From VXNE01 sp965248075 (GTDB lineage Bacteria; Pseudomonadota; Gammaproteobacteria; Pseudomonadales; Azotimanducaceae), in the NCBI GenBank assembly GCA_965248075.1, contig CBDFIL010000002.1:930001-994000 (forward strand): DNA of 64,000 nt, in the 5' to 3' direction. Both the position numbers and the translations under genes were made by a program. The notes below the pieces were generated by a model. That model was not told where the DNA came from. It saw only the letters and a program-made list of their open reading frames with translations, and did not search any database. Below, in pieces: positions 1 to 9,050 of this stretch (positions are counted from its first letter, which is position 1; each line of letters begins with the position of its first letter).

Positions 1-899
1 TGACGGGGATGGTCACGGTGAAGGACATCACCAAGGCACAGCAGTTTCCGAACGCATGCAAGGACAGCGAGGGTCAGCTACGGGTGGGGGCGAGCGTCGG
101 AACCGGCGAGGACACGGACGACCGGGTGGCGGCTCTCGTCGAGGCGGGCGTCGACGTGATCGTCGTCGACACGGCGCACGGACACTCCCAGCGCGTGCTC
201 GACCGCATCAGCTGGATCAAGCAGAAGTATCCGGCGATGCCGGTCATCGGCGGCAACGTGGCGACCCGTGAGGGCGCGCAGGCGCTGATCGGCGCCGGGG
301 TCGACACCGTGAAGGTGGGCATCGGCCCTGGCAGCATCTGTACGACGCGGGTCGTTTCGGGGATCGGCGTGCCGCAGATCACGGCGGTCGCGGATGTCGC
401 CGAAGAGGCGGCTGAAGCGGACGTACCGGTGGTCGCGGACGGCGGCATCCGCTTCTCCGGAGACATCGCCAAGGCGATCGGCGCCGGCGCAAGCGTCGTG
501 ATGGTGGGGTCGCTCCTCGCCGGCACCGACGAAGCGCCCGGCGAGGTCGAGCTCTACCAGGGACGCACCTACAAGTCCTACCGCGGCATGGGCTCCCTCG
601 GCGCAATGGGCGAGCGCTTCGGGTCCAGCGACCGCTATTTCCAGGAGCCGGACGGCGACAACGGCAAGCTCGTGCCCGAGGGCATCGAGGGCCGCGTGCC
701 GTATCGCGGCCCCGCCAGCCCCATCGTGCATCAGCTCATGGGCGGCCTGCGGGCATCGATGGGGTATACCGGGTCTGCGGATATCGATGCCATGCGCACG
801 GGCCCCAAGTTCGTCAAGATCTCGGGGGCGAGCCTGGCGGAGAGCCACGTACACGATGTCGCCATGACCAAGGAACCGCCGAACTACCCGGTGGAATAG
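1..899 (+). CDS. guaB: Inosine-5'-monophosphate dehydrogenase, C-terminal part (5' end outside window)
   Basis: Oxidises IMP to XMP with NAD+, the committed step of guanine nucleotide synthesis in the cytoplasm. The frame is open from the window edge, so the N-terminus, including the first catalytic strands and part of the CBS region, is missing. About 298 codons remain. The active-site loop GIGPGSICTTR is present with its catalytic cysteine, followed by the phosphate-binding GGIRFSGD stretch and the mobile flap containing YRGMGSLGAM. It ends with TAG 50 bases before the guaA ATG I chose, the usual guaB-guaA operon order. Identification is secure. Confidence 0.97.
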   Translation, partial: TGMVTVKDITKAQQFPNACKDSEGQLRVGASVGTGEDTDDRVAALVEAGVDVIVVDTAHGHSQRVLDRISWIKQKYPAMPVIGGNVATREGAQALIGAGVDTVKVGIGPGSICTTRVVSGIGVPQITAVADVAEEAAEADVPVVADGGIRFSGDIAKAIGAGASVVMVGSLLAGTDEAPGEVELYQGRTYKSYRGMGSLGAMGERFGSSDRYFQEPDGDNGKLVPEGIEGRVPYRGPASPIVHQLMGGLRASMGYTGSADIDAMRTGPKFVKISGASLAESHVHDVAMTKEPPNYPVE

Positions 900-948
900 C
901 AGCGTCGTGGCCGCAGATCCGGGCAGCGCGTTGGCACCGACCGCCGGC

Positions 949-2562
949 ATGTCCCACGAGACGGATGTCGTTTCCGCCGGCGATGTCGCGAGCGTCCCGA
1001 GCGGCGCCCGCCACGACCGGCTCCTGATCGTCGACTTTGGCTCCCAGTACACGCAGTTGATCGCCCGCCGCGTGCGCGAGGTCGGCGTCTATTGCGAAAT
1101 TCACCCCTTCGATGTGTCGGACCGCTTCGTCGAGGCGTTCGCACCGCGCGGCATCGTGCTGTCCGGCGGACCGGAGACGGTGACGGAGGGGTCGACGCCG
1201 CGTATCCCGGTCCAGGTGTTCGCGGCCGGCGTGCCCGTACTGGGCATCTGCTACGGCATGCACGCCATGGCCGCGCAACTCGGCGGTGCGGTCGAGCCCT
1301 CGACGCATCGCGAGTTCGGCCACGCCCAGATCGAGGTGGCTGAGACGGATGCACTGTTCGGGGGACTGACGGAAGGCGGGCGGCTACCGGTGTGGATGAG
1401 CCACGGCGACAAGGTGACCTCCGTCCCGCCGGGCTTCGCGGTGACCGCGAGCACGGCCAGCGCGCCCGTTGCGGCGATGGCGGATCCGGCGCGCCGGCTC
1501 TTCGGCGTCCAGTTCCACCCGGAGGTGACGCACACGTCGCGCGGCGCGGACATCGTCCGCCGTTTCGCCTGCGACATCTGCGGCTGCGCGGCGGCGTGGA
1601 CGCCCGGACAGATCGTCGAGGATGCTGTCGCGGCGATTCGGACACAGGTAGGCGACGATCAGGTGGTCCTCGGCCTCTCGGGCGGCGTCGACTCGAGCGT
1701 CGCCGCGGCGCTCCTCGAACGGGCGATCGGCGAGCGCCTGACGTGCGTGTTCGTGGACAACGGGCTGCTGCGCCTGAACGAACGCGCGGAGGTGGAAGCC
1801 GCGTTCGCCCGGGGCGGCAATGCCATGAACCTCAGCCTCCTCGTCGTCGATGCCGCCGATGAGTTTCTCACCGCGCTCGCCGGGCAGGACGATCCGGAGA
1901 CCAAGCGCAAGATCATCGGGGCCACCTTCATCGACGTGTTCCAGCGTACCGCGGAGCGTCTGCAGAACGTGCGCTGGCTCGGGCAGGGCACGATCTATCC
2001 GGACGTGATCGAGTCCGCGGCGTCGAAGTACGGCAAGGCGCACGTCATCAAGTCGCACCACAACGTGGGCGGCCTGCCGGACCGCATGCACCTCTCGCTG
2101 GTGGAGCCGCTGCGGGATCTCTTCAAGGACGAGGTGCGCAAGGTCGGCATGGCCCTCGGGCTGCCCCGCGAACTGGTGCAGCGGCATCCGTTCCCGGGGC
2201 CCGGTCTCGCCGTGCGCGTCCTCGGAGAGGTGCGGCGCGAGTATCTCGACGTGCTCCGCCAGGCCGACGCGATCTTCCTCGAGGAGCTGCGCCGTGCCGA
2301 CTGGTACGACCGGGTGAGCCAGGCGTTCGCCGTGTACCTGCCGGTGTCGTCGGTGGGCGTGGTGGGCGACGCGCGGCGTTATGAGCACGTGATCGCCCTG
2401 CGTGCCGTGGAAACGACGGACTTCATGACCGCGCGCTGGGCGGAATTGCCGTACGAGCTGCTCGGCCACGTGTCGAGCCGCATCATGAACGAGATCGCCG
2501 GGGTGTCGCGGGTCGTGTACGACGTCTCGAGCAAGCCCCCCGCTACCATCGAATGGGAGTGA
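949..2562 (+). CDS. guaA: GMP synthase (glutamine-hydrolysing)
   Basis: Converts XMP to GMP using ATP and glutamine. It has an N-terminal class I glutamine amidotransferase with nucleophile Cys in GICYGMHAMA (about residue 101) and the His/Glu pair in VQFHPEVTHT. The ATP pyrophosphatase P-loop LGLSGGVDSS follows, then the GMP synthase C-terminal dimerisation domain ending in IEWE. The frame is open back to a GTG at 907, but the ATG at 949 leaves an N-terminal tail closer to the usual length before LLIVDFGSQYTQ; a start further inside is possible. About 537 residues. It follows guaB and precedes tadA. Confidence 0.96.
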   Translation: MSHETDVVSAGDVASVPSGARHDRLLIVDFGSQYTQLIARRVREVGVYCEIHPFDVSDRFVEAFAPRGIVLSGGPETVTEGSTPRIPVQVFAAGVPVLGICYGMHAMAAQLGGAVEPSTHREFGHAQIEVAETDALFGGLTEGGRLPVWMSHGDKVTSVPPGFAVTASTASAPVAAMADPARRLFGVQFHPEVTHTSRGADIVRRFACDICGCAAAWTPGQIVEDAVAAIRTQVGDDQVVLGLSGGVDSSVAAALLERAIGERLTCVFVDNGLLRLNERAEVEAAFARGGNAMNLSLLVVDAADEFLTALAGQDDPETKRKIIGATFIDVFQRTAERLQNVRWLGQGTIYPDVIESAASKYGKAHVIKSHHNVGGLPDRMHLSLVEPLRDLFKDEVRKVGMALGLPRELVQRHPFPGPGLAVRVLGEVRREYLDVLRQADAIFLEELRRADWYDRVSQAFAVYLPVSSVGVVGDARRYEHVIALRAVETTDFMTARWAELPYELLGHVSSRIMNEIAGVSRVVYDVSSKPPATIEWE

Positions 2563-2586
2563 CGGTGTCGCCCGGGCGCTTGCCTG

Positions 2587-3030
2587 ATGGATGACGTCCA
2601 CTGGATGCAGTGCGCGCTGGTCGAGGCGCGCCGCGCGGCAGCGTTGGGGGAGGTGCCCGTCGGCGCGGTGCTGGTGGCCGACGACCGCATCGCCGGGAGC
2701 GGCCACAACGCGCCGGTATCGAGCTGCGATCCCACTGCCCATGCCGAAGTCGCCGCGTTGCGCTTCGCCGCGCAGGCGTGCGGGAACTACCGCCTGCCGG
2801 GCACCACACTCTATGTGACCGTCGAACCGTGCACCATGTGCGTCGGCGCCATCGTGCATGCGCGCGTCGCGCGATTGGTGTTCGGTGCGCGCGAGCCGAA
2901 GGCCGGCGCTTCCGACCTGCTCGGGCATGCGCGGTACAACCATCGGGTGACGGTCTCGGCAGGAGTCCTTGCCGAGGAGTGCGGTGCGTTGCTGTCCGGT
3001 TTCTTCCGGGCACGACGCGGCTCCGTATAA
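2587..3030 (+). CDS. tadA: tRNA-specific adenosine(34) deaminase
   Basis: Deaminates A34 to inosine in the wobble position of tRNA-Arg(ACG). The 147-residue protein carries the zinc cytidine/deoxycytidylate deaminase signature: HAE at residues 52-54, where Glu is the proton shuttle, and PCTMC at 81-85, which supplies the two zinc cysteines. Length and motifs fit TadA better than free-nucleoside deaminases. It starts 24 bases after guaA and ends 7 bases before the purL start, so it is probably co-transcribed with the purine genes. Confidence 0.94.
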   Translation: MDDVHWMQCALVEARRAAALGEVPVGAVLVADDRIAGSGHNAPVSSCDPTAHAEVAALRFAAQACGNYRLPGTTLYVTVEPCTMCVGAIVHARVARLVFGAREPKAGASDLLGHARYNHRVTVSAGVLAEECGALLSGFFRARRGSV

Positions 3031-3037
3031 TCCCGCC

Positions 3038-6000
3038 GTGCCCGCCGACCCGCACACACCCCGAGCTTCCGCAGTCCAGGTCCTCGCCGGCCCTTCGGCG
3101 TTCAGCGTGGCGCGACTGGGGAAGCGGCTCGCCGCGTTGCGGGCAGTCGACCCGGCGATCCGTGGCGTGTACGCGGAATTCGTGCACTTTCTGGAAGTCG
3201 ATGCGCCGTTGCGCCCGGACGAGGAGCGCATCGCCGCCAGGCTCCTGAGCTACGGTCCGCGCCAGGCGCTTCCGGCGCGCGTCGGAGCGCGGGTCTGCAC
3301 GGTGACGCCGCGACCGGGCACCATCTCGCCCTGGTCGAGCAAGGCGACCGACATCTTCCGCCGCTGCGGGCTCGACAGCGTGCGTCGCGTCGAGCGCGGC
3401 CTGCGCTGGTTCGTGGCGGGCGGCGGGGCGGCGGACGTTACCGCCCTCCTGCACGATCGCATGACGGAGATCGCCCGCACCGGGGAGGTCTTCGACGATG
3501 TCTTTGCCGAAGGTGCGCCACGGGCGGTCGTGCGCACGGGGCGCAGCCCGGCCGCGCTCGCGGCTGCCAACGAACGTCTGGGCCTTGCACTCTCGGACGA
3601 CGAGATCGCCTACCTCGCCACGCAATACGCCGAACTCGACCGCGAGCCGACCGACATCGAGTTGATGATGTTCGCCCAGGCCAACTCGGAGCATTGCCGG
3701 CACAAGATCTTCAACGCCAGTTGGGAGATCGACGGAAAGCGGTCCGGCGAGACGCTGTTCGGGATGATCCGCAACACGTATCGGCACATCAACGGCGCCG
3801 GCATCCTGTCCGCGTACTCGGACAACGCCGCCGTCATCGAGGGCACGCACGCGAGCCGTTTCTTCGCCGACCCTGGAACCGGCGTGTATCGTCCGGTCGC
3901 CGAGCCCGTGCACACGCTCATCAAGGTGGAGACGCACAACCATCCCACCGCGATCGCGCCGTATCCGGGCGCCGCGACCGGTTCCGGAGGCGAGATCCGC
4001 GACGAGGGCGCCGTCGGTCGCGGTTCCAAGCCGAAGGCGGGGCTGGCCGGCTTCACCACCTCCCACCTCAATATTCCGGGGGACCCACAGCCCTGGGAAC
4101 TCCCGATCGGGAAGCCCGGTCGTATCGTGAGCGCCCTCGAGATCATGCTGGACGGTCCCGTCGGCGCCGCGGCGTTCAACAACGAATACGGCCGGCCCGC
4201 GCTCGGGGGCTACTTCCGTACCTTCGAGTCCGAGCTGGCCGGAGCCGCGCACCGCTATTGGGGGTACCACAAGCCCGTCATGATCGCGGGTGGCGTCGGC
4301 AACATCCGGGAGGAGCACGTCGATGCGGCGGACGTCCCGGTGGGGGCGCGCCTGATCGTGCTCGGCGGCCCGGCGATGCTGATCGGTCTCGGCGGCGGCG
4401 CGGCCTCGAGCATGGCCTCGGGCGAGAGCGACTCGGAGCTCGACTTCGCATCCGTGCAGCGGGACAACGCGGAGATGCAGCGCCGCTGCCAGGAGGTCAT
4501 CGACCGCTGCTGGGCGCTGGGACCGGCGAATCCCATCCGCCTGATTCACGACGTCGGCGCCGGAGGCCTCTCGAACGCGCTGCCGGAACTGGTCGCCGAC
4601 GCCGGACGAGGCGGACGCTTCGAATTGCGGGAGATACCGAGTGCGGACGGCGCCATGTCCCCGATGGAGATCTGGTGCAACGAGGCGCAGGAACGCTATG
4701 TCATGGCCGTCCCGGAGGAAGACCTCGCGGGTTTCCGCGAGATTTGCGAGCGCGAACGTTGTCCGTACGCCGTGGTGGGCGTGGCGCAGGCCGATGCGCA
4801 CCTCACGGTGACCGATCGCGGGTTCGGCGATACGCCTGTCGACATGCCCCTCGCGACGCTCCTCGGCAAGCCGCCGGCGATGCACCGCGCCTTCGAACGC
4901 CGTCCTCGCCGAGCGACGCCCCTCGACCTCGCCGGGGTGAACCTCGAGGAAGCGCTGGAACGGGTGCTGCGGTTCCCGGCGGTCGCGTCCAAGAAGTTCC
5001 TGATCACGATTGGCGACCGCAGCATCACCGGGCTCGTGGCGCGCGACCAGATGGTCGGGCCTTACCAGGTACCGGTGGCGGACGTGGCGGTCACCCTCGC
5101 CGACTACGAGGGTTTTGCGGGCGAGGCGATGGCGATGGGCGAGCGTCCGCCGCTCGCGGTCATCGATCCCGCGGCGGCGGCCCGCATGGCGGTGGCCGAG
5201 GCGCTCACCAACCTGGCCGCCGCTCCCATCAACGGGCTCTCGCGCGTCGTGTTGTCGGCCAACTGGATGGCGGCGACCGGCTTCGAAGGCGAGGACCAGG
5301 CCCTCCACGAGGCGGTCACCGCCGTGGGCCTCGAATTGTGCCCGGCACTCGGTATCGCCGTTCCCGTGGGCAAGGACAGCCTGTCCATGCGCACGCGCTG
5401 GAGCGAGGACGGGGCGCACCGCGAGGTGGTCTCGCCGGTGACGCTCAACGTGACGGCCTGTGCACCGGTTGCCAATGCCCGCGAGACGCTGACACCGGCC
5501 TTTGACGGCGACGACGTGGTGCTGGTGCTGATCGAGCCGGACTTCGCCGGCCAGAACCGCCTCGGCGGCAGCGCCCTGGTCCAGTGCTACGGCCAGTTGG
5601 GCGACTCGGTGCCCGACATCGATGACGCGCAGGGGCTGAAGGGGCTGATCGAGTTCCTCGACTGGGCGCGCGGAAACGTCCGACTCCTTGCCTATCACGA
5701 CCGGTCCGACGGCGGCCTGATCGTCACGTTGCTGGAGATGGCCTTTGCATCGCGCGTCGGTCTCGAGATCACCGAGACGGCCCTCGATGCGCTCTTCGCC
5801 GAAGAAGTGGGCGTCGTGGTGGCGATCCCGGACAGTCAGAGTTTCCCGCTGTTGCCAGCCGTGGCCCCGGAGTTCGGGGTACGCGTGCGCAGGGTCGCGA
5901 CCGTGCGGGACGACGACAGGATATTCATTGGCGGCCATACGGCCGGCCGCGCGGAACTCGAACGTCTCTGGAGCGAGACGAGCTACCGGATGCAGTCCCT

Positions 6001-6892
6001 GCGCGACGATCGGGCTTGCGCAGAGGAGGAGTTCGAGGGCATCGACGACGGCGCGTATCGGGCGGTGACACGTCTCACCTTCGACCCCGGGAAGGACGTG
6101 GCGGCCCTGCGGGTCGCCACGGGTGCACGGCCACGGGTGGCGATCCTGCGCGAACAGGGCGTCAACGGTCAGGTGGAGATGGCCGCGGCGTTCCACCACG
6201 CGGGTTTCGAGGCCGTCGACGTACACATGTCCGATCTCTTCGCCGGGCGCCACTCCCTGGTCGGTTTCGCCGCACTCGCCGCATGTGGAGGATTCTCCTA
6301 TGGCGATGTCCTCGGCGGCGGCGGCGGCTGGGCGAAGTCGATCCTCTTCGAGCCGCGCGTGCGCGATGCCTTCCAGGCGTTCTTCGAGCGGCCCGACACG
6401 CTGACGCTCGGCGTGTGCAACGGCTGCCAGATGCTCTGCGAGCTCAAGTCGCTCGTCCCCGGAGCGGCGGCGTGGCCGCGGTTCGTCAGGAACCGTTCGG
6501 AGCAGTTCGAGGGACGCTCCGTGACCGTGCGGATCGCGCGCACCAACTCGCCATGGCTCACGGGCATGGCGGGCAGCGTCCTGCCCATCGCCGTGGCCCA
6601 CGGCGAGGGTCGGGCAGAGTTCGAAAAGCCGGAGTGGGATGCGCGGCAGGCGCGGAAAGCCCTGCAATACGTGGACAGCATTGGCCGCCCGACCGAGCGC
6701 TATCCGCTCAATCCGAACGGCTCGGCGGCCGGTCTGGCCGGTCTCATCTCGTCGGACGGTCGGGCGCTCATCATGATGCCCCACCCGGAGCGGGTGTTCC
6801 GCTCCATCCAGCACTCCTGGTGTCCGCACGACTGGGACGACGACGGCCCCTGGCTCAGGCTCTTCCGCAACGCCCGGGTCGCCCTCGGCTGA
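3038..6892 (+). CDS. purL: Phosphoribosylformylglycinamidine synthase, single-chain type
   Basis: Fourth step of purine synthesis: FGAR plus glutamine plus ATP gives FGAM. At about 1284 residues it is the large proteobacterial form. The order is an N-terminal PurS-like domain, a linker, two AIR-synthase-like halves (ANSEHCRHKIF near the start of the first) and a C-terminal class I amidotransferase with Cys in LGVCNGCQML (about residue 1125) and the His in MPHPERVF. The frame is open further upstream, but the GTG at 3038 leaves a normal N-terminus (VQVLAGPSAFS...) and sits just after tadA; an ATG at 2969 would overlap tadA by 62 bases. Confidence 0.96.
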   Translation: MPADPHTPRASAVQVLAGPSAFSVARLGKRLAALRAVDPAIRGVYAEFVHFLEVDAPLRPDEERIAARLLSYGPRQALPARVGARVCTVTPRPGTISPWSSKATDIFRRCGLDSVRRVERGLRWFVAGGGAADVTALLHDRMTEIARTGEVFDDVFAEGAPRAVVRTGRSPAALAAANERLGLALSDDEIAYLATQYAELDREPTDIELMMFAQANSEHCRHKIFNASWEIDGKRSGETLFGMIRNTYRHINGAGILSAYSDNAAVIEGTHASRFFADPGTGVYRPVAEPVHTLIKVETHNHPTAIAPYPGAATGSGGEIRDEGAVGRGSKPKAGLAGFTTSHLNIPGDPQPWELPIGKPGRIVSALEIMLDGPVGAAAFNNEYGRPALGGYFRTFESELAGAAHRYWGYHKPVMIAGGVGNIREEHVDAADVPVGARLIVLGGPAMLIGLGGGAASSMASGESDSELDFASVQRDNAEMQRRCQEVIDRCWALGPANPIRLIHDVGAGGLSNALPELVADAGRGGRFELREIPSADGAMSPMEIWCNEAQERYVMAVPEEDLAGFREICERERCPYAVVGVAQADAHLTVTDRGFGDTPVDMPLATLLGKPPAMHRAFERRPRRATPLDLAGVNLEEALERVLRFPAVASKKFLITIGDRSITGLVARDQMVGPYQVPVADVAVTLADYEGFAGEAMAMGERPPLAVIDPAAAARMAVAEALTNLAAAPINGLSRVVLSANWMAATGFEGEDQALHEAVTAVGLELCPALGIAVPVGKDSLSMRTRWSEDGAHREVVSPVTLNVTACAPVANARETLTPAFDGDDVVLVLIEPDFAGQNRLGGSALVQCYGQLGDSVPDIDDAQGLKGLIEFLDWARGNVRLLAYHDRSDGGLIVTLLEMAFASRVGLEITETALDALFAEEVGVVVAIPDSQSFPLLPAVAPEFGVRVRRVATVRDDDRIFIGGHTAGRAELERLWSETSYRMQSLRDDRACAEEEFEGIDDGAYRAVTRLTFDPGKDVAALRVATGARPRVAILREQGVNGQVEMAAAFHHAGFEAVDVHMSDLFAGRHSLVGFAALAACGGFSYGDVLGGGGGWAKSILFEPRVRDAFQAFFERPDTLTLGVCNGCQMLCELKSLVPGAAAWPRFVRNRSEQFEGRSVTVRIARTNSPWLTGMAGSVLPIAVAHGEGRAEFEKPEWDARQARKALQYVDSIGRPTERYPLNPNGSAAGLAGLISSDGRALIMMPHPERVFRSIQHSWCPHDWDDDGPWLRLFRNARVALG

Positions 6893-6913
6893 CGGCGCGC
6901 AGGCGGACCGGGC

Positions 6914-7903
6914 ATGTCGACCACCGCGGGGCCACCGGATCTCCCGACGCCGGAGGACGTAGCCCGCGCCGCCGAGCGCATCCGACCCTTCGCCACCCGC
7001 ACCCCCGTGCTCACCGCGTCCTCCCTCGACGCGATGTTCGGCGTACGCCTCTTCTTCAAGTGCGAGAACTTCCAGCGCGTCGGCGCGTTCAAGTTTCGCG
7101 GCGCCTGCAATGCGGTGCAGGCGCTCCCCGCGGAGCAGGCCGCACGAGGTGTCGCGACGCACTCGTCGGGCAACCACGGCGCGGCTCTTGCACTGGCCGC
7201 CCGGCTGCGGGGAGTCCCGTGTACCGTCGTCATGCCGCGCAACGCGCCGGCGGTGAAGCAGGCCGCGGTCGCCGGCTACGGGGCCGACATCGTGCTCTGC
7301 GAGCCGACCCTCGAGGCGCGCGAGACCACGCTCGCCGAGGCCGTGGCGAATACGGGACGCGTCGTGGTGCATCCCTACGACGATGCCCGCGTCATCGCGG
7401 GCCAGGGCACGGCGGCGCTCGAGTTGCTCGCCTCCGTGCCGGACCTGGACGCCGTCATGACGCCCATCGGCGGCGGCGGGCTGACCGCCGGAACCGCGCT
7501 GGCCGTGCAGGCGCGGGCTCCGGGGACGCGGGTGGTCGCGGTGGAGCCGGCGGGTGCGGACGACGCCTACCGCTCGTTTCGCGCGGGTGAGCGACTCCCG
7601 TCGATCTCGCCGACGACCATCGCCGACGGCCTTCTGACGTCTCTCGGCGTGCGCAACTTCGCGCTGATCCAGCGCCACGTCGACGACATCGTCCGCGTGA
7701 GCGAGGCGGCCATCGCGGCGGCGATGCGCCTCGTCTGGGAACGGATGAAGATCGTGATCGAACCTTCGGCGGCGGTGCCGTTGGCTGCCCTCGTCGAGGG
7801 CGTCCTGGATCAGTCGGAAGCCGTCGACGGGAAGCTGTCCGGCGCGCGCATCGGCATCGTTCTTTCCGGCGGCAACGTGGACCTGGACCGGTTGCCGTGG
7901 TAG
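6914..7903 (+). CDS. PLP-dependent threonine/serine dehydratase or serine racemase family protein
   Basis: Fold-type II PLP enzyme of 329 residues. The PLP lysine lies in GAFKFRGA (Lys60), the substrate-carboxylate loop is SSGNHG, and the phosphate-binding loop is PIGGGGL. It lacks the C-terminal ACT-like regulatory domain of biosynthetic IlvA. Its size therefore fits catabolic threonine dehydratase (TdcB-like) or the serine/hydroxyaspartate racemase-dehydratase group. Sequence alone does not decide between dehydratase and racemase. It begins 21 bases after purL on the same strand, possibly as a read-through gene. Confidence 0.85.
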   Translation: MSTTAGPPDLPTPEDVARAAERIRPFATRTPVLTASSLDAMFGVRLFFKCENFQRVGAFKFRGACNAVQALPAEQAARGVATHSSGNHGAALALAARLRGVPCTVVMPRNAPAVKQAAVAGYGADIVLCEPTLEARETTLAEAVANTGRVVVHPYDDARVIAGQGTAALELLASVPDLDAVMTPIGGGGLTAGTALAVQARAPGTRVVAVEPAGADDAYRSFRAGERLPSISPTTIADGLLTSLGVRNFALIQRHVDDIVRVSEAAIAAAMRLVWERMKIVIEPSAAVPLAALVEGVLDQSEAVDGKLSGARIGIVLSGGNVDLDRLPW

Positions 7904-7946
7904 TCGCCGTCACCGCGGTGCCAGTCTCTGGGGCGGCGCGGCGCTA

Positions 7947-8846
7947 GTGGACCTTGCGACCCTGGCCGCCTTCCTCGCAATGGTCGCGGCGGGTACGTAC
8001 GTGCAGGCGGTGACGGGCTTTGCGATGGCACTCGTCCTCATGGCCCTCGTGATTGCGTTCGACCTGCTGCCGATCCCCATGGCCGCCAGCGCGACGGCGA
8101 CGTTGACCGCTGCGATGTCGGCGGTCTTCCTCAGCGCCCCATAGCCGGTCCGGCACTCGCTCGCGAGCTCGCTACGCACCGGCGCGCCTCCGGTCCAGCC
8201 ACGCCGTCCTTTCATGGAAGCTGCACCGGCGGTCACTGCGTTCCCTTGGCGCGTCTTCCACAAAAGGGGGCAGTGGCGCCTCGTGGAGCGGCGCTTCCTG
8301 TGGCCGCTACTGGTCTGCAATGCGCCCGGCGTACTCTGCGGCCTCGCGCTCCTCGCCTGGCTCGGTCAACGCGAGATGGAGTACGTGCGTCTCGTGTTCG
8401 GCGTCTTCGCGGTCTCGACCGGCCTGTCCGTGGTTCTGCGTCCGACACCGCGTGCCTCCCTGGCCCCGGCCTGGCAGACAGGCGGCTTCGGAGGCCTCGC
8501 GGGGGTGTTCGCCGGGATGTTCGCAGTGGGCGGTCCGGTGATGGCCTACCACGCCTACCGGCAGCCCATGGCGCTCGCGAACGTTCGCGCGACGCTCGCG
8601 GTGGTGTTCGTGTTCGGCAACGTGGCGCGCTCGATCGCAGTGGGTGCGACGGGCGGATTGACCGGGTCCATCTGGGTCCTGTTCGCGGCGGGCCTGCCCG
8701 TGGTGTTCGTGTTCACTGCGCTGGGCAGGAGGTTCCCACCGGCCGTGACGGACCGGACCATGCGGCGTCTCGCCTGTCTTCTGGTGGTCGCGGTCGGAGC
8801 TCTCGTCGGAGGAACGGCCGCCCTGCACCTGGCCGGTGTCCTGTAG
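7947..8846 (+). pseudogene. TauE/SafE-family permease, interrupted by an in-frame stop and short insert
   Basis: The N-terminal part (from GTG 7947, first two hydrophobic helices with QAVTGFAMAL) and the C-terminal part (about 8266 onward, FLWPLLVCNAPG to HLAGVL) are in the same frame and together resemble one sulfite-exporter TauE/SafE family membrane protein. They are separated by TAG at 8142-8144 and about 120 bases that encode a non-hydrophobic, low-identity stretch. A 7-bp direct repeat CCGGTCC lies at 8145 and 8190. The downstream ATG at 8214 could still give a 210-residue protein with the later helices. The stop codon at 8844-8846 lies inside a dispersed repeat. Confidence 0.7.
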
Positions 8847-8902
8847 GGGCGACCCTTGTGGTCGCCCGCGTCGGCGTCTTGCACGAATTCGGAGCGGGAC
8901 AT
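8843..8902 (+). repeat. Dispersed palindromic element, copy 1
   Basis: Begins GTAG, where TAG is the stop of the preceding permease, and contains palindrome A (GGGGCGACC, CTTGT loop, GGTCGCCC). A spacer shared with the copy at 14637 follows (GCGTCTTGCACGAATTCGG, then AGCGGGAC). The second palindrome B is degenerate here. The 150 bases from here to the IS110 end at 9051 show no gene. Confidence 0.8.
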
Positions 8903-9050
8903 TGTAGCTGTCCACGGTGGGGTTCACCGCGCTGTCGCGCAAGGAACATGGATAGGTGCGCGACCGCTGGCTGACGGCTCGGTTATAAAGGTCGCGCCCG
9001 GTGCGAGGCCGATGCCCCATTGGCGTGCTCAAGCAGCCCGAATTGTAGCG

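Noticed and set aside
907..948. GTG at 907 as the guaA start
   Set aside because: It would add 14 residues not expected in GMP synthases; the ATG at 949 gives a more typical length.
2969..3037. ATG at 2969 as the purL start
   Set aside because: It overlaps tadA by 62 bases and encodes a Cys-rich non-conserved extension; GTG 3038 matches the family N-terminus.
2543..7678. 1711-codon open frame on the minus strand opposite guaA-tadA-purL
   Set aside because: It is a GC-rich shadow of well-identified plus-strand genes and shows no recognisable motif.
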